A stretch of DNA of 64,000 bases. Source: Marihabitans asiaticum (GTDB lineage Bacteria > Actinomycetota > Actinomycetes > Actinomycetales > Dermatophilaceae). The notes under the pieces were generated by a model, which saw only the letters and a program-made list of their open reading frames with translations, had not been told where the DNA came from and made no database searches. Below are positions 20,867-30,580 of the stretch, in pieces. Position 1 is the stretch's first letter. Every line of letters begins with the position of its first letter. Location: assembly GCF_007828725.1 (NCBI RefSeq), contig NZ_VIUW01000001.1, positions 806,001-870,000 on the forward strand. The letters run 5' to 3'. Made by a program: the position numbers and the translations under genes.

Positions 20867-21310
20867 GTGCGTACTCACTCCACCAAGGCGGGAGAGGTCA
20901 CCCGCGCCTGGCACGTCATCGACGCGACCGACGTCGTGCTCGGCCGTCTGGCCAGCCAGGCCGCGATCCTCCTGCGCGGCAAGCACAAGACGACCTTCGC
21001 CCCGCACATCGACACCGGCGACTTCGTCATCATCGTCAACGCCGACAAGGTCGCGCTGACCTCCACCAAGGCCGAGCGCAAGTTCGCCCACCGTCACTCG
21101 GGCTTCCCGGGCGGTCTGAAGTCGGTCAGCTACACCGAGCTGCTCGAGAAGAGCCCGGAGAAGGCCGTCGAGAAGGCGATCCGCGGCATGCTCCCCAGGA
21201 CCTCGCTCGGCCGTGCGCAGATGAGCAAGCTCAAGGTCTACTCCGGCTCGGAGCACCCCCACTCGGCGCAGCAGCCGACCCCCTACACGATCTCCCAGGT
21301 CGCGCAGTAA
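20867..21310 (+). CDS. rplM: 50S ribosomal protein L13
   Basis: 147 residues. L13 is an early 50S assembly protein. [25 protein letters not shown] and [13 protein letters not shown] are family marks. GTG at 20867 follows AAAGGCAG. It forms the classical rplM-rpsI pair, with rpsI 24 bases downstream. Confidence 0.97.
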   Translation: MRTHSTKAGEVTRAWHVIDATDVVLGRLASQAAILLRGKHKTTFAPHIDTGDFVIIVNADKVALTSTKAERKFAHRHSGFPGGLKSVSYTELLEKSPEKAVEKAIRGMLPRTSLGRAQMSKLKVYSGSEHPHSAQQPTPYTISQVAQ

Positions 21311-21334
21311 GCGCGCGGAAGAAGGACTGACACC

Positions 21335-21841
21335 GTGGCTGACACCACCGAGAACATCGAGCTGTCCGACGACGTCGAGATGACGTCCTACACCTCCGAG
21401 TCCACTGGCCCGGTCGCCGAGGGCGCCGAGCCCGCCGCTCGCCCGTCCGCGTCGGCACCGGGTGCCGGCACCGGCCGGCGCAAGCAGGCCGTCGCCCGGG
21501 TGCGCATCGTCCCCGGCACCGGCGAGTGGAAGATCAACGGGCGCACGCTCGAGGAGTACTTCCCGAACAAGGTCCACCAGCAGATCGTCAACGAGCCGCT
21601 CACCGTGCTCGAGCTCGACGGCGCCTACGACGTGCTCGTCCGCGTCCACGGCGGTGGCCCCTCCGGCCAGGCCGGCGCCGTGCGCCTCGGCGTGGCCCGC
21701 AGCCTCAACGGCGTCGACCCCGAGCTGAACCGCCCGGCGCTGAAGAAGGCCGGCTACCTCACCCGTGACGCTCGCGCCATCGAGCGCAAGAAGGCGGGTC
21801 TGAAGAAGGCGCGCAAGGCTCCGCAGTACTCCAAGCGCTGA
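21335..21841 (+). CDS. rpsI: 30S ribosomal protein S9 with N-terminal extension
   Basis: 168 residues; the S9 core begins near residue 47 ([19 protein letters not shown]) and ends with the conserved SKR tail that reaches the P-site tRNA. Residues 1-46 are an acidic, Ser/Thr/Ala-rich extension seen in several actinobacteria. GTG at 21335 follows GAAGGA. The last nine bases are the first unit of a tandem repeat that continues downstream. Confidence 0.96.
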   Translation: MADTTENIELSDDVEMTSYTSESTGPVAEGAEPAARPSASAPGAGTGRRKQAVARVRIVPGTGEWKINGRTLEEYFPNKVHQQIVNEPLTVLELDGAYDVLVRVHGGGPSGQAGAVRLGVARSLNGVDPELNRPALKKAGYLTRDARAIERKKAGLKKARKAPQYSKR

Positions 21842-22000
21842 TCCCCGCTGGCGCGGGTCTCACCGCTTGGCTCCTCAAGCGCTGATCCGAAGCTGGCGCG
21901 GGTCTCACCGCTTGGCTCCTCAAGCGCTGATCCCCGCTGGCGCGGGTCTCACCGCTTGGCTCCTCAAGCGCTGATCCGAAGCTGGCGCGGGTTTCACCGC
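21833..22000. repeat. Four-copy 44/45-bp tandem repeat starting at the rpsI stop codon
   Basis: Copies begin at 21833, 21877, 21922 and 21966 (the last is shortened), each starting AAGCGCTGATCC and continuing through GCTGGCGCGGGT and CACCGCTTGGCTCCTC. Units alternate between CCCCG and CCGAAG after TGATC. The first copy includes the last codons and stop of rpsI, so the repeat appears to have grown from the gene's 3' end. No spacers or open frame explain it. Confidence 0.9.
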
Positions 22001-22008
22001 GTCCTGGG

Positions 22009-22045
22009 CGAAGGGCGGTCCACCCACCGGGTGGACCGCCCTTCG
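22009..22045 (+). terminator. 17-bp hairpin after rpsI
   Basis: Arms 22009-22025 and 22029-22045 pair perfectly around ACC. The outer arm is CGAAGGGC, a one-base variant of the common CGAAGGGG arm. It follows the tandem repeat and precedes truA. Confidence 0.75.
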
Positions 22046-22081
22046 TCGTCCCGTGGCAGCAGCGCCCGACGGAGGCGCCGG

Positions 22082-22087
22082 TAGGCT
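22082..22087 (+). promoter_or_regulatory. -10 box of a probable leaderless truA transcript
   Basis: TAGGCT is followed by exactly 7 bases and then the ATG of truA. There is no Shine-Dalgarno between them, so transcription probably begins at or next to the start codon. Confidence 0.6.
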
Positions 22088-22094
22088 CCGGCCC

Positions 22095-22949
22095 ATGTCC
22101 GAGCAGAGCCGGTGCGATGAGGTCCGGCTCCGGGTCGACCTCGCCTACGACGGCACCGACTTCTCCGGCTGGGCAGCACAGCCGGGGCGGCGCACGGTCG
22201 AGGGCGAGCTGTCCTCCGCACTGCAGACCGTGCTGCGCCACGACGTCCGCCTCGTCGTTGCCGGACGGACCGACGCGGGCGTGCACGCCCGCGCCCAGGT
22301 CTGCCACCTCGACCTACCGCGCGCGACGTGGGAGCAGCTGACCGACCGTGCCGGGCGCGCCCCCGCCGAGGTGCTCGCCAGTCGCCTGCGCGGCGTCGTG
22401 CCGCCGGACATCGCGGTGCACCGTGTCGCCGAGGCGCCCCCAGGCTTCGACGCGCGCTTCTCCGCGACACAGCGCCGGTACCGCTACCTCATCTGCGACG
22501 ACGAGGCGAGCCGGGACCCCCTTCGCCGTCGCGCCGTCGTCCAGCTGCGCCACCCCCTCGACGCCGACCGCATGGACGAGGCGGCCGGCGCACTGGTCGG
22601 GCTGCACGACTTCGCCGCGTTCTGCAAGCGCCGAGAGGGAGCCACCACCGTCCGCACGCTGCTGCGCTACTCCTGGCGCCGCGACGAGGAGGGACTGCTC
22701 GAGGCGAGCGTCGTCGCCGACGCCTTCTGCCACTCCATGGTCCGTGCCCTCGTCGGCGCCGTCGTCCCCGTGGGCCAGGGACGGGAAGGTCCGGGATGGC
22801 CGGCCGAGGTGCTCCGAGCCGGCCGACGCGACCCCCGGGTCAAGGTCATGCCGGCACACGGGCTGAGCCTGGAGCAGGTCGACTACCCGAGCGAGGACGC
22901 GCTGGCCGATCGCGCCGCCGAGGCGCGCAACCGCCGCGAGCTGCCCTGA
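22095..22949 (+). CDS. truA: tRNA pseudouridine(38-40) synthase
   Basis: 284 residues from ATG at 22095; GTG at 22053 is in frame but lies upstream of the -10 box. TruA modifies uridines in the anticodon arm of tRNA. The catalytic Asp is in the AGRTDAGVHARAQVCH motif, near residue 60. LAYDGTDFSGWAAQP at the N-terminus and the FHSMVR-like FCHSMVRALVGAVV are typical. It is often next to rplQ; here it follows rplM-rpsI. Confidence 0.95.
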   Translation: MSEQSRCDEVRLRVDLAYDGTDFSGWAAQPGRRTVEGELSSALQTVLRHDVRLVVAGRTDAGVHARAQVCHLDLPRATWEQLTDRAGRAPAEVLASRLRGVVPPDIAVHRVAEAPPGFDARFSATQRRYRYLICDDEASRDPLRRRAVVQLRHPLDADRMDEAAGALVGLHDFAAFCKRREGATTVRTLLRYSWRRDEEGLLEASVVADAFCHSMVRALVGAVVPVGQGREGPGWPAEVLRAGRRDPRVKVMPAHGLSLEQVDYPSEDALADRAAEARNRRELP

Positions 22950-22977
22950 GGCCACCCGTTCACCGGGACGGCACCGC

Positions 22978-24123
22978 TCACGGACCGCCGGGCAGCGGTG
23001 AGCCGGCGCGCAGCTCCTCGATCAACGACCTCGCCACCGCCTGCAGGTCGCCGTCGGCCCGCTCCGCGACGGCCAGCTGGCGCTGATAGCTCGCCCCGGA
23101 TCGGATGATCGTCTCGACGTCGGCGAGCTCCTCGGCGCACCCGAGCCGCCGAGCCAGGGGCTCGAGCCGGTCGAGGATGTCGACGAGGTCGTCGGTCACG
23201 AGACGCTCGCGGTTCTTGTCGTCGCAGATGACGATCGCGTCCATGCCGTAGCGCGCGGCACGCCACTTGTTCTCCTGGACGTGCCACGGCGGCAGCGTGC
23301 GCACCGTGCCGCCGTCGGTGAGGCGGTTGTCGAGCCAGACGATGAGGCACTGGGTCAGCGCGGTGATCGCCGCGACCTCGCGCACGGTCGGCAGGCCGTC
23401 GCACACCCGGACCTCGAGCGTGCCGAGGTGCCCGGCCGGGCGCAGGTCCCAGCGGATCTCCTTGAGGTCGTCGATCACCCCGGTGGTGAGCAGGTCGTCG
23501 ACGTAGCGCTCGTACTCGGCCCAGGTGTCGAACTGGAAGGGCAACCCGGCGGTCGGCAGCTGCTGGAACATCTGCGACCGGTTGCTCGCGAAGCCGGTCT
23601 CCTCGCCGGCCCAGAAGGGCGAGGACGCCGAGAGCGCCTGCAGGTGCGGGGCGTAGGGGAGCATGCCGTTCAGCAGCGGGAGCACCCGGTCGACCGAGGT
23701 CACCCCGACGTGGGTGTGCACCCCGTAGATGAGCATCCGCCGGCCCCACCAGCGGGTGCGGTCGATGAGGGTTGCGTAGCGCTCGCCGCGGCTGACCTCC
23801 TGGTCCTGGGGGCGGGCGAAGGGGTGGGTGCCCGCGCACATGAGGTCGATCCCGAGGGGGTCGGTCACCTCGCGCAGGGCGGCGATGCCCGCCTCGAGGT
23901 CGGCCGTCGCCTCGGCCACGGTGGAGCACACGTCGGTGACGATCTCGACGGTGTTGCTCAGCAGCTCGCGGTGGAAGCAGATCGAGCGCGGCAGGTCGGC
24001 CTCGCTGAGGGCGTCGACGACGTCACCGGCCCTGGGGACGAGGTCCAGGCTCTCGTGGTCGACGAGGGCCAGCTCCCACTCCACGCCGAGGCTCGGCCCG
24101 GTGGAGGGGGTGAAGTCGATCAT
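22978..24123 (-). CDS. Carboxylate-amine ligase of the GCS2/YbdK family
   Basis: 381 residues. The family joins glutamate to an amino compound with ATP; many members are annotated as glutamate-cysteine ligases, but the real substrate is often unproven. GVEWELALVD at the start, FHRELLSNTVEIVTDVC, and GVHTHVGV are the conserved active-site stretches. ATG at 24123 starts the conserved N-terminus. TAGGCT (minus strand, about 24177-24182) is a possible -10. It is divergent from glmM. No mycothiol or ergothioneine genes are adjacent. Confidence 0.88.
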   Translation of the reverse strand: MIDFTPSTGPSLGVEWELALVDHESLDLVPRAGDVVDALSEADLPRSICFHRELLSNTVEIVTDVCSTVAEATADLEAGIAALREVTDPLGIDLMCAGTHPFARPQDQEVSRGERYATLIDRTRWWGRRMLIYGVHTHVGVTSVDRVLPLLNGMLPYAPHLQALSASSPFWAGEETGFASNRSQMFQQLPTAGLPFQFDTWAEYERYVDDLLTTGVIDDLKEIRWDLRPAGHLGTLEVRVCDGLPTVREVAAITALTQCLIVWLDNRLTDGGTVRTLPPWHVQENKWRAARYGMDAIVICDDKNRERLVTDDLVDILDRLEPLARRLGCAEELADVETIIRSGASYQRQLAVAERADGDLQAVARSLIEELRAGSPLPGGP

Positions 24124-24190
24124 GGCGAGCGCCTTGTCGTCGCAGGGACACCGATGTGCGTCATCTTGAGTGCTCAGCCTAGGTCGCGGG

Positions 24191-24196
24191 TATCGT
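24191..24196 (+). promoter_or_regulatory. Possible glmM -10 box
   Basis: TATCGT fits TANNNT and would give a leader of about 85 bases. It lies close to a minus-strand TAGGCT (24177-24182), so the gap 24124-24287 may hold divergent promoters. Confidence 0.35.
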
Positions 24197-24287
24197 GCAG
24201 CAGTCGCTGGGCCTGGCCTGTGATCGCACCTGATCGCGGTCGGGCCGCCTCCACCGAGGTCACCTGCACGGAAGGCTCACCTGGCTC

Positions 24288-25637
24288 ATGTCCCGGATCT
24301 TCGGCACCGATGGGGTGCGCGGTCTCGCCAACGGCGAGGTCATCACCGCCGACTTCGCGCTCGGCCTCTCCCAGGCGGCGGCGCACGTCCTGCGGCGGCG
24401 TGACCTGGAGCACGGTCGGCGTCCGCGTGCGGTGGTCGGTCGCGACCCTCGGGCCTCGGGGGAGTTCCTCTCCGCCGCGGTCCTCGCCGGACTGGCCTCG
24501 GAGGGGGTCGACGTGCTCGACGCGGGCGTGCTGCCGACCCCGGCCATCGCCTTCCTCACCGCCGATGCCGACGCCGACTTCGGCGTCATGCTGTCGGCCT
24601 CGCACAACGCGATGCCGGACAACGGCATCAAGTTCTTCGCCCGCGGGGGACACAAGCTGCCCGACGCCGTCGAGGACCAGATCGAGAAGCGGATGAAGGA
24701 GGCCCCGTCACGTCCGACGGGCGCCGACGTCGGCCGGATCTCGGTGATGGCCGACGGGGGAGCGCGGTACGTGCGCCACCTCCTCGGCGCGATCCCCGGG
24801 ACGCTCGACGGCCTCACGGTCGTCATCGACGCGGCGCACGGCGCGGCGAGCGAGATCTCTCCCGAGGCGTTTCGCCTCGCCGGTGCCACGGTCCACGTCA
24901 TCGGGGCCAGCCCGGACGGGCTGAACATCAACGAGGGCTACGGCTCGACCCACATCGAGCAGCTGCAGGCGGCGGTGCTCGAGCACGGCGCCGACCTCGG
25001 CATCGCCCATGATGGAGACGCCGACCGATGCCTCGCGGTCGACGCCCACGGTGCCCTCGTCGATGGCGACCAGATCATGGCTGTCCTCGCCCTGGCCATG
25101 AAGGAGCGCGGCGCCCTGGCCCAGGACACCCTGGTCGCCACGGTCATGAGCAACCTCGGTCTGCTCAACGCGATGAAGGAGTCCGGTGTCGCGGTCAAGC
25201 AGACGGCTGTCGGCGACCGGTATGTCCTGGAGGAGATGCGTCGTGGCTCGTACTCCCTCGGTGGCGAGCAGTCCGGGCACGTCATCCTCCTCGATCACGG
25301 TACGACCGGTGACGGCCTCCTCACCGGCCTGATGCTCGCCGCGGAGGTCGCACGGACCGGGCGCTCGCTGACCGACCTGGCCGGCGTGATGACCCGCCTG
25401 CCGCAGGTGCTCGTCAACGTCGCCGGCGTCGCCAAGGACAAGGTCGATGACGACGATGAGGTCCGCGCGGCTGTCGCCGAGCACCAGCGCTCGCTCGGCG
25501 AGACCGGCCGGATCCTGCTGCGCAAGTCCGGTACCGAGCCCCTCGTCCGGGTCATGGTCGAGGCGCCGACCCAGGAGCAGGCGCAGTCCGTCGCCGACGC
25601 GCTCGCCGAGGTCGTCCGGGAGCGGCTGAGCCTGTAG
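24288..25637 (+). CDS. glmM: Phosphoglucosamine mutase
   Basis: 449 residues, typical length. It converts glucosamine-6-phosphate to glucosamine-1-phosphate for peptidoglycan precursors. The N-terminus [17 protein letters not shown], the phosphoserine loop [16 protein letters not shown] (catalytic Ser about residue 105), the metal loop AHDGDADRC and the [14 protein letters not shown] phosphate-binding loop are all present. It often follows rplM-rpsI; here truA and a ligase intervene. Confidence 0.96.
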   Translation: MSRIFGTDGVRGLANGEVITADFALGLSQAAAHVLRRRDLEHGRRPRAVVGRDPRASGEFLSAAVLAGLASEGVDVLDAGVLPTPAIAFLTADADADFGVMLSASHNAMPDNGIKFFARGGHKLPDAVEDQIEKRMKEAPSRPTGADVGRISVMADGGARYVRHLLGAIPGTLDGLTVVIDAAHGAASEISPEAFRLAGATVHVIGASPDGLNINEGYGSTHIEQLQAAVLEHGADLGIAHDGDADRCLAVDAHGALVDGDQIMAVLALAMKERGALAQDTLVATVMSNLGLLNAMKESGVAVKQTAVGDRYVLEEMRRGSYSLGGEQSGHVILLDHGTTGDGLLTGLMLAAEVARTGRSLTDLAGVMTRLPQVLVNVAGVAKDKVDDDDEVRAAVAEHQRSLGETGRILLRKSGTEPLVRVMVEAPTQEQAQSVADALAEVVRERLSL

Positions 25638-25706
25638 CTCCCCCTTCGCTCGAACCGGGCTGATCCCCCCTTCGCCCGAGCCGTCCGGTCCCGACAGGCC
25701 GAACGG

Positions 25707-26360
25707 TCAGTGTTCGATCGAGCCGACCACGTCGACGACCCGCGCCTCGCCCTCGGCGAGGTCGTACTCGGCGCCGACGATCGCCAGCCGCCCACCCTGG
25801 ACCGCCTCCGCGATGCTTGTCGACCGCTCGCGCATCAGCTGGCAGGTGGCCCGCACGTGCTCCCGCTCGATCTCCTTGACGTCGTCGCGGCCGGCGCGGC
25901 GCGCGCTGATCACGCTCGGGGTGATCCGCTCGACGATGTCGCGGAGGAAGCCCGGCGGCATGCTCCCGGTGTCGCTCGCGTCGATGGCGGCCTTGACCGC
26001 CCCGCAGGAGTCGTGCCCGAGGACGACGATGAGAGGGCACCCCAGCACCCCCACGCCGAACTCCAGCGAGCCGAGGACGCTCGGGTCCATGACGTGCCCG
26101 GCGGTGCGCACGACGAAGAGGTCGCCCAGCCCCTGGTCGAAGATGATCTCGGCGGCCACCCGGGAGTCGGCGCAGCCGAAGAAGATCGCGAACGGCCGCT
26201 GCTTGCTCGTCAGCTTCTGCCGGTCGTGGATGTCCTGGTGCGGGTGGTGGCGCTCGTCGGCCATGAAGCGGGCATTGCCCGCTGCGAGCTCGGCCCAGGC
26301 CTGCGCCGGGGTGCTCGGGCGGATGCCGGGGCGGTGGTGCGGGATGGTCGGATCTGGCAT
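25707..26360 (-). CDS. Beta-class carbonic anhydrase
   Basis: 217 residues. It interconverts CO2 and bicarbonate. The zinc site is complete: C63 with D65 and R67 in FGCADSRVA, then H116 and C119 in GHDSCGA. No signal peptide is visible, so it is cytoplasmic. AAGGA lies upstream of the ATG at 26360. It is convergent with glmM and divergent from the beta-glucosidase gene. Confidence 0.95.
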   Translation of the reverse strand: MPDPTIPHHRPGIRPSTPAQAWAELAAGNARFMADERHHPHQDIHDRQKLTSKQRPFAIFFGCADSRVAAEIIFDQGLGDLFVVRTAGHVMDPSVLGSLEFGVGVLGCPLIVVLGHDSCGAVKAAIDASDTGSMPPGFLRDIVERITPSVISARRAGRDDVKEIEREHVRATCQLMRERSTSIAEAVQGGRLAIVGAEYDLAEGEARVVDVVGSIEH

Positions 26361-26441
26361 CGGTCGGTCCTTGCTGCCGGTCCCACGAGGGGGCGTCGGG
26401 AGGGTGTACCCGTCAGCCTAGGGCGGGCAGGATGGTCACCC

Positions 26442-27911
26442 ATGGAGCGCTACCCCGTCACCGACCCCGCCGTCCTGGCCGCCCGGCTCCCGAGCGACTT
26501 CCGTCTCGGGGTGGCCACGGCCGCCTACCAGGTCGAAGGGGGAGTGAGCGAAGGGGGTAGGGGCCCCTCGATCTGGGACACCTTCAGCCACACCCCGGGC
26601 CGGGTCTGGAACGCCGACACCGGCGACACCGCCTGCGACCACTACCACCGGTGGGAGTCCGACCTCGATCTCATGGCCGAGCTGGGCGTGGACAGCTACC
26701 GGCTCTCGATCGCCTGGCCGCGGATCCAGCCGGGCGGGTCGGGCCCGGTCAACCGGGCCGGGGTGGACTTCTACCGGCGGTTGCTCACCGGGCTGCGTGA
26801 GCGTGACATCGAGCCGGTGGTGACGCTGTATCACTGGGACCTGCCGCAGGAGCTCGAGGACGCCGGCGGGTGGCCCGCACGCGAGACCGCCTACCGCTTC
26901 GCCGAGTACGCGGGGATCGCGGCGCGTGAGCTCGGCGATCTCGTCGGAAGCTGGCTGACCCTCAACGAGCCGTGGGTGGTGGCCTTCCTCGGGTACGCCG
27001 CGGGGGTCCACGCCCCGGGTCGGACCGAGCCGGCAGCCGCGCTCGCCGCGGCGCACCATCTCAACCTGGCCCACGGGCTCGGCGCCGACGCGATCCGCGG
27101 GGAGCTCGGCGAGGCGGCGCGGGTGGCGGTCACGCTCAACCATCACGCGGTGCGCGCCCACGACCCGGAGCGCGCCGAAGACGTCGAGGCCGCCCGCCGG
27201 GTCGACGCCGTGGGCAACCGGATCTGGACCGGCCCGATGCTGCGCGGGTTCTACGACGAGGACCTGCTCGAGGACACCGCCGAGATCACCGACTGGTCCT
27301 TCGTCCGCGACGGCGATACCCAGGCGGCCCAGGTGCCGATCGAGTCGCTCGGGATCAACTACTACACACCGACGATCGTGCGCGGGATCGCCCCCGGGGA
27401 GGCGCCGAGCAGCAGCGGCGGGCACGGCGAAGGGGTGGCCTCACCCTGGGTGGGCGTGTCCGGCGTCGACTTCGTCGAGCCCGAGGGCGAGCGGACCGAG
27501 ATGGGGTGGTTGGTCGAGCCGTCGGCGCTGACCGGGATGCTCCGGCGGCTGGGGGAGGAGAACCCCGGGCTGCCGCTGGTGATCACCGAGAACGGTGCGG
27601 CATACGCCGACGAGGTGGTCGAGGGTGAGGGTGACGAGGGCCGCTCCCGCCACGTGCCCGACCGTGACCGGACGAGCTACCTCTCCGGCCACCTGGGCGC
27701 GGTGGCCGACGCGATCGACGCCGGCGTCGACGTGCGGGCCTACTTCGCGTGGTCGCTGCTGGACAACTTCGAGTGGGCCTTCGGCTACCAGCGCCGCTTC
27801 GGCATCGTGGCTGTCGACTTCGAGACCCAGGAGCGGATCGTCAAGGACTCCGCGCTGTGGTTCCGCGAGGTCCTGGCTGCTCATCAGGTGAGACGTCACC
27901 GGTCGCCCTGA
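26442..27911 (+). CDS. GH1 family beta-glucosidase
   Basis: 489 residues. It hydrolyses beta-linked glucosides or galactosides. The acid/base is E176 in LTLNEPW and the nucleophile is E383 in ITENG. GVATAAYQVEG, FSHTPGRVW and the DNFEWAFGYQRRFGI end are GH1 marks. ATG at 26442 has AGGAT upstream; the frame is open earlier but overlaps the divergent gene. No signal peptide, so it acts on imported sugars. The ABC transporter genes directly downstream may supply its substrate. Confidence 0.94.
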   Translation: MERYPVTDPAVLAARLPSDFRLGVATAAYQVEGGVSEGGRGPSIWDTFSHTPGRVWNADTGDTACDHYHRWESDLDLMAELGVDSYRLSIAWPRIQPGGSGPVNRAGVDFYRRLLTGLRERDIEPVVTLYHWDLPQELEDAGGWPARETAYRFAEYAGIAARELGDLVGSWLTLNEPWVVAFLGYAAGVHAPGRTEPAAALAAAHHLNLAHGLGADAIRGELGEAARVAVTLNHHAVRAHDPERAEDVEAARRVDAVGNRIWTGPMLRGFYDEDLLEDTAEITDWSFVRDGDTQAAQVPIESLGINYYTPTIVRGIAPGEAPSSSGGHGEGVASPWVGVSGVDFVEPEGERTEMGWLVEPSALTGMLRRLGEENPGLPLVITENGAAYADEVVEGEGDEGRSRHVPDRDRTSYLSGHLGAVADAIDAGVDVRAYFAWSLLDNFEWAFGYQRRFGIVAVDFETQERIVKDSALWFREVLAAHQVRRHRSP

Positions 27912-27926
27912 CCGACCAGTCAGGGC
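27905..27926 (+). terminator. 8-bp hairpin overlapping the beta-glucosidase stop
   Basis: GCCCTGAC (27905-27912) pairs with GTCAGGGC (27919-27926) around six bases. It spans the stop codon at 27909-27911. The rest of the gap (to 28155) contains the direct repeat GTTAC at 27971-27975 and 27982-27986, one helical turn apart, a possible regulator site for the transporter operon. Confidence 0.45.
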
Positions 27927-28155
27927 AGGCCGCGGTCGTCTTGCCTGGTAAATCGGACGAGGCGGGGGTGGTTACCGGATCGTTACGCCTCATCGTTGGG
28001 CAGGTCGTGGCGCAGATCACGTGCGCGTTGTTCACTTAGCGCAGTACGGGTACCGGGGGTCCTGCCTCCTCACCCTTCCTGGGCCGTCGCCCCTGTCGAC
28101 CCAGGCCTGGCGTCGTCGACCGTCGGCGACGCTCGTGATCGGAGCAAGGTGATCA

Positions 28156-29550
28156 ATGATGACGTCCACTCCCTTCCGCCGCTCGAAGGCGACGATCGGC
28201 ATGGCTGCCGTCGCCCTGGTCGGGCTCAGCGCCTGCGGTGGTTCCTCCAGCGACGGTGACGGTGGCAGCGGCGACTCGGCCGGCGGCGACATCGACTGCT
28301 CGGTGTACGAGGAGTTCGGTGACCTCGATGGCAAGGAGGTTTCGATCTACACCTCGATCGTCGCCCCCGAGGACACCCCGCACAAGGAGTCGTACAAGCC
28401 GTTCGAGGACTGCACCGGGGTCAAGGTGACCTACGAGGGGTCCAAGGAGTTCGAGGCCCAGCTGCAGGTCCGGGTCAAGGGCGGAACCGCTCCCGACCTC
28501 GCGATCATCCCGCAGCCGGGTCTGCTCAAGACCATGGTCGAGACCGGCAAGGTCAAGGGGGCGCCGGAGCAGGTCGAGGCCAACGTCGACGAGTTCTTCG
28601 GCGAGGACTGGAAGACCTACGGCAGCGTCGACGACACCTTCTACGCCGCTCCGCTGGGCGCGAACGTGAAGTCCTTCGTCTGGTACAGCCCGGCGGCCTT
28701 CGAGGAGAAGGGGTACGAGGTTCCCCAGACCTGGTCGGAGATGATGGACCTCTCCAAGAAGATCGCTGAGGACACCTCCGGCGAGGAGGGCGTCAAGCCC
28801 TGGTGTGCCGGCATCGGCTCCGGTGACGCGACCGGGTGGCCGGCCACCGACTGGATGGAGGACGTCATGCTCCGCACCGCGGGGCCGGACGCCTACGACC
28901 AGTGGGTCGAGCACGAGATCAAGTTCAACGACCAGCAGGTCGTCGACGCCCTCGGCGAGGTCGGCAAGATCCTCAAGGACCCGGCCATGGTCAACGGTGG
29001 CCTTGGTGACGTGAGGACGATCGCGACCACCGAGTTCCAGCAGGCCGGCCTGCCGATCATGGACGGCATGTGCTACATGCACCGCCAGGCGTCGTTCTAC
29101 GCGGCCAACTGGGTCGAGGCAGGCGCCGAGGTCGGCGAGGACGGCGACGTCTGGGCGTTCTACCTGCCGGCTCAGGAGGCTGAGGGTGACAAGCCGGTCC
29201 TCGGTGGTGGCGAGTTCGTCGCCGCCTTCGACGACCGTCCCGAGGTCCAGGCCTTCCAGACCTACCTCTCCTCTGACGTCTGGGCCAACGAGAAGGCCAA
29301 GGTCACCGAGGGCGGCTGGGTCAGCGCCAACACCGGCCTGGACGTTGAGAACCTCAAGTCCCCGGTCGACCAGCTCGCCGCAGAGACCCTTCAGGACGAG
29401 AACGCCGTCTTCCGCTTCGACGGCTCGGACATGATGCCGGGCGTCGTGGGCGCCGGGTCGTTCTGGAAGGAGATGACGAACTGGATCGCCACCGACAAGG
29501 ACGACAAGGCGGTCCTGGACGCCATCGAGAAGAGCTGGCCGTCGAACTGA
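28156..29550 (+). CDS. Sugar ABC transporter substrate-binding lipoprotein
   Basis: 464 residues. The signal peptide ends in the lipobox LVGLSACGG with C27 as the lipid-modified cysteine; a Gly/Ser/Asp linker follows. The fold is that of extracellular solute-binding family 1, and overall the protein resembles alpha-glucoside binding proteins (AglE type): VSIYTSIVAPEDTPHKESYK, PQPGLLKTMV, KPWCAGIGSGDATGWPATDW. A second ATG at 28159 is equally possible. It is the first gene of a three-gene operon with two permeases. The sugar is inferred. Confidence 0.92.
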   Translation: MMTSTPFRRSKATIGMAAVALVGLSACGGSSSDGDGGSGDSAGGDIDCSVYEEFGDLDGKEVSIYTSIVAPEDTPHKESYKPFEDCTGVKVTYEGSKEFEAQLQVRVKGGTAPDLAIIPQPGLLKTMVETGKVKGAPEQVEANVDEFFGEDWKTYGSVDDTFYAAPLGANVKSFVWYSPAAFEEKGYEVPQTWSEMMDLSKKIAEDTSGEEGVKPWCAGIGSGDATGWPATDWMEDVMLRTAGPDAYDQWVEHEIKFNDQQVVDALGEVGKILKDPAMVNGGLGDVRTIATTEFQQAGLPIMDGMCYMHRQASFYAANWVEAGAEVGEDGDVWAFYLPAQEAEGDKPVLGGGEFVAAFDDRPEVQAFQTYLSSDVWANEKAKVTEGGWVSANTGLDVENLKSPVDQLAAETLQDENAVFRFDGSDMMPGVVGAGSFWKEMTNWIATDKDDKAVLDAIEKSWPSN

Positions 29551-29571
29551 CGACCCGCATCTGACGGCGTA

Positions 29572-29603
29572 GGGGCGGGTCGGGGAGATCCCCGGCCCGC
29601 CCC
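29572..29603 (+). other. 14-bp hairpin after the binding-protein gene
   Basis: Arms 29572-29585 and 29590-29603 pair with one G-T wobble around AGAT, between the binding-protein gene and the first permease gene. Such stems commonly stabilise the upstream mRNA or partly terminate, so that the binding protein is made in excess over the permeases. Confidence 0.6.
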
Positions 29604-29626
29604 GACATCAGAGGGAGGAAATCGCC

Positions 29627-30580
29627 ATGAGCACCCCAGAGAAGCTCGGCCTCATGCTCTTCGCGATCGCGATCTTCGCGGTCGTCTTCATCGGCATCCT
29701 GCTGCTCGCCGCCCGCTTCAGCGGTCGGACCGGTGAGCGCATCCAGGCGGCCAGCTTCGTGCTGCCGACCTTGCTCTTCATCCTCGTCGGCCTGATCTAC
29801 CCGGCCCTGCTGACCATCCGCGACTCCTTCAAGGAGGACGCGGGCGGCGGCTTCGGTCTGGCGAACTACGTGGACATCTTCACCCAGGAGCAGAACCTCA
29901 TCGTCCTGAGGAACACCGCGCTGTGGGTGATCCTCGTGCCGGTGCTCGCGACCGGGATCGGGTTGCTCTACGCGCTCGTCGTCGACCGCACCCCGTGGGA
30001 GAAGGTCGCCAAGGCGCTGGTCTTCCTCCCGATGGCGATCTCGATGGTCGGCGCGTCGATCATCTGGAAGTTCGTCTACGAGTACAAGCCGAGCTTCCGG
30101 GACCAGATCGGCGTTCTCAACGCGGTGCTGAAGACCGTGGGGATCGAGCCCAAGCAGTTCTTGCTCGACGTGCCGATGAACACCTTCTACCTCATCATCG
30201 TCATGGTCTGGATCCAGGCCGGGTTCGCGATGACGATCCTCTCGGCGGCGATCAAGGCGATCCCGGACGACATCATCGAGGCCAGCCAGCTCGACGGGGT
30301 CAACCCGGTGCAGCGCTTCCGGTACGTGACGATGCCGGCGATCCGGCCGGCCGTCGTCGTCGTCCTCACGACGATCGGTATCGGCACCCTGAAGGTCTTC
30401 GACATCGTGCGCACGATGACCGGCGGTCAGTACGAGACCTCGATCATCGCCAACGAGTTCTACGACGCCTTCTTCCGGTACAACCGACCAGGCCTGGCGG
30501 CCGCCTTCGCGGTGCTGCTCTTCCTGCTGGTCATCCCGATCGTGACGTACAACGTCATCCAGATGCGGAAGGACGCCTGA
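29627..30580 (+). CDS. Sugar ABC transporter permease 1
   Basis: 317 residues with about eight hydrophobic segments, of the MalF-like group closest to AglF. The EAA loop that docks the ATPase is EASQLDGVNPVQRFRYVTMP. An N-terminal helix (LMLFAIAIFAVVFIGILLLA) precedes the core. ATG at 29627 follows GAGGGAGGAA. Its stop overlaps the start of the second permease. No ATPase gene is nearby. Confidence 0.93.
   Translation: MSTPEKLGLMLFAIAIFAVVFIGILLLAARFSGRTGERIQAASFVLPTLLFILVGLIYPALLTIRDSFKEDAGGGFGLANYVDIFTQEQNLIVLRNTALWVILVPVLATGIGLLYALVVDRTPWEKVAKALVFLPMAISMVGASIIWKFVYEYKPSFRDQIGVLNAVLKTVGIEPKQFLLDVPMNTFYLIIVMVWIQAGFAMTILSAAIKAIPDDIIEASQLDGVNPVQRFRYVTMPAIRPAVVVVLTTIGIGTLKVFDIVRTMTGGQYETSIIANEFYDAFFRYNRPGLAAAFAVLLFLLVIPIVTYNVIQMRKDA

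Noticed and set aside
21833..22000. Possible CRISPR array
   Set aside because: The repeats are directly adjacent with no unique spacers, and no cas genes are near.
27971..27986. LacI-type operator upstream of the sugar ABC operon
   Set aside because: The GTTAC copies are direct, not inverted, and no LacI gene adjoins; kept only as an unspecified repeat.
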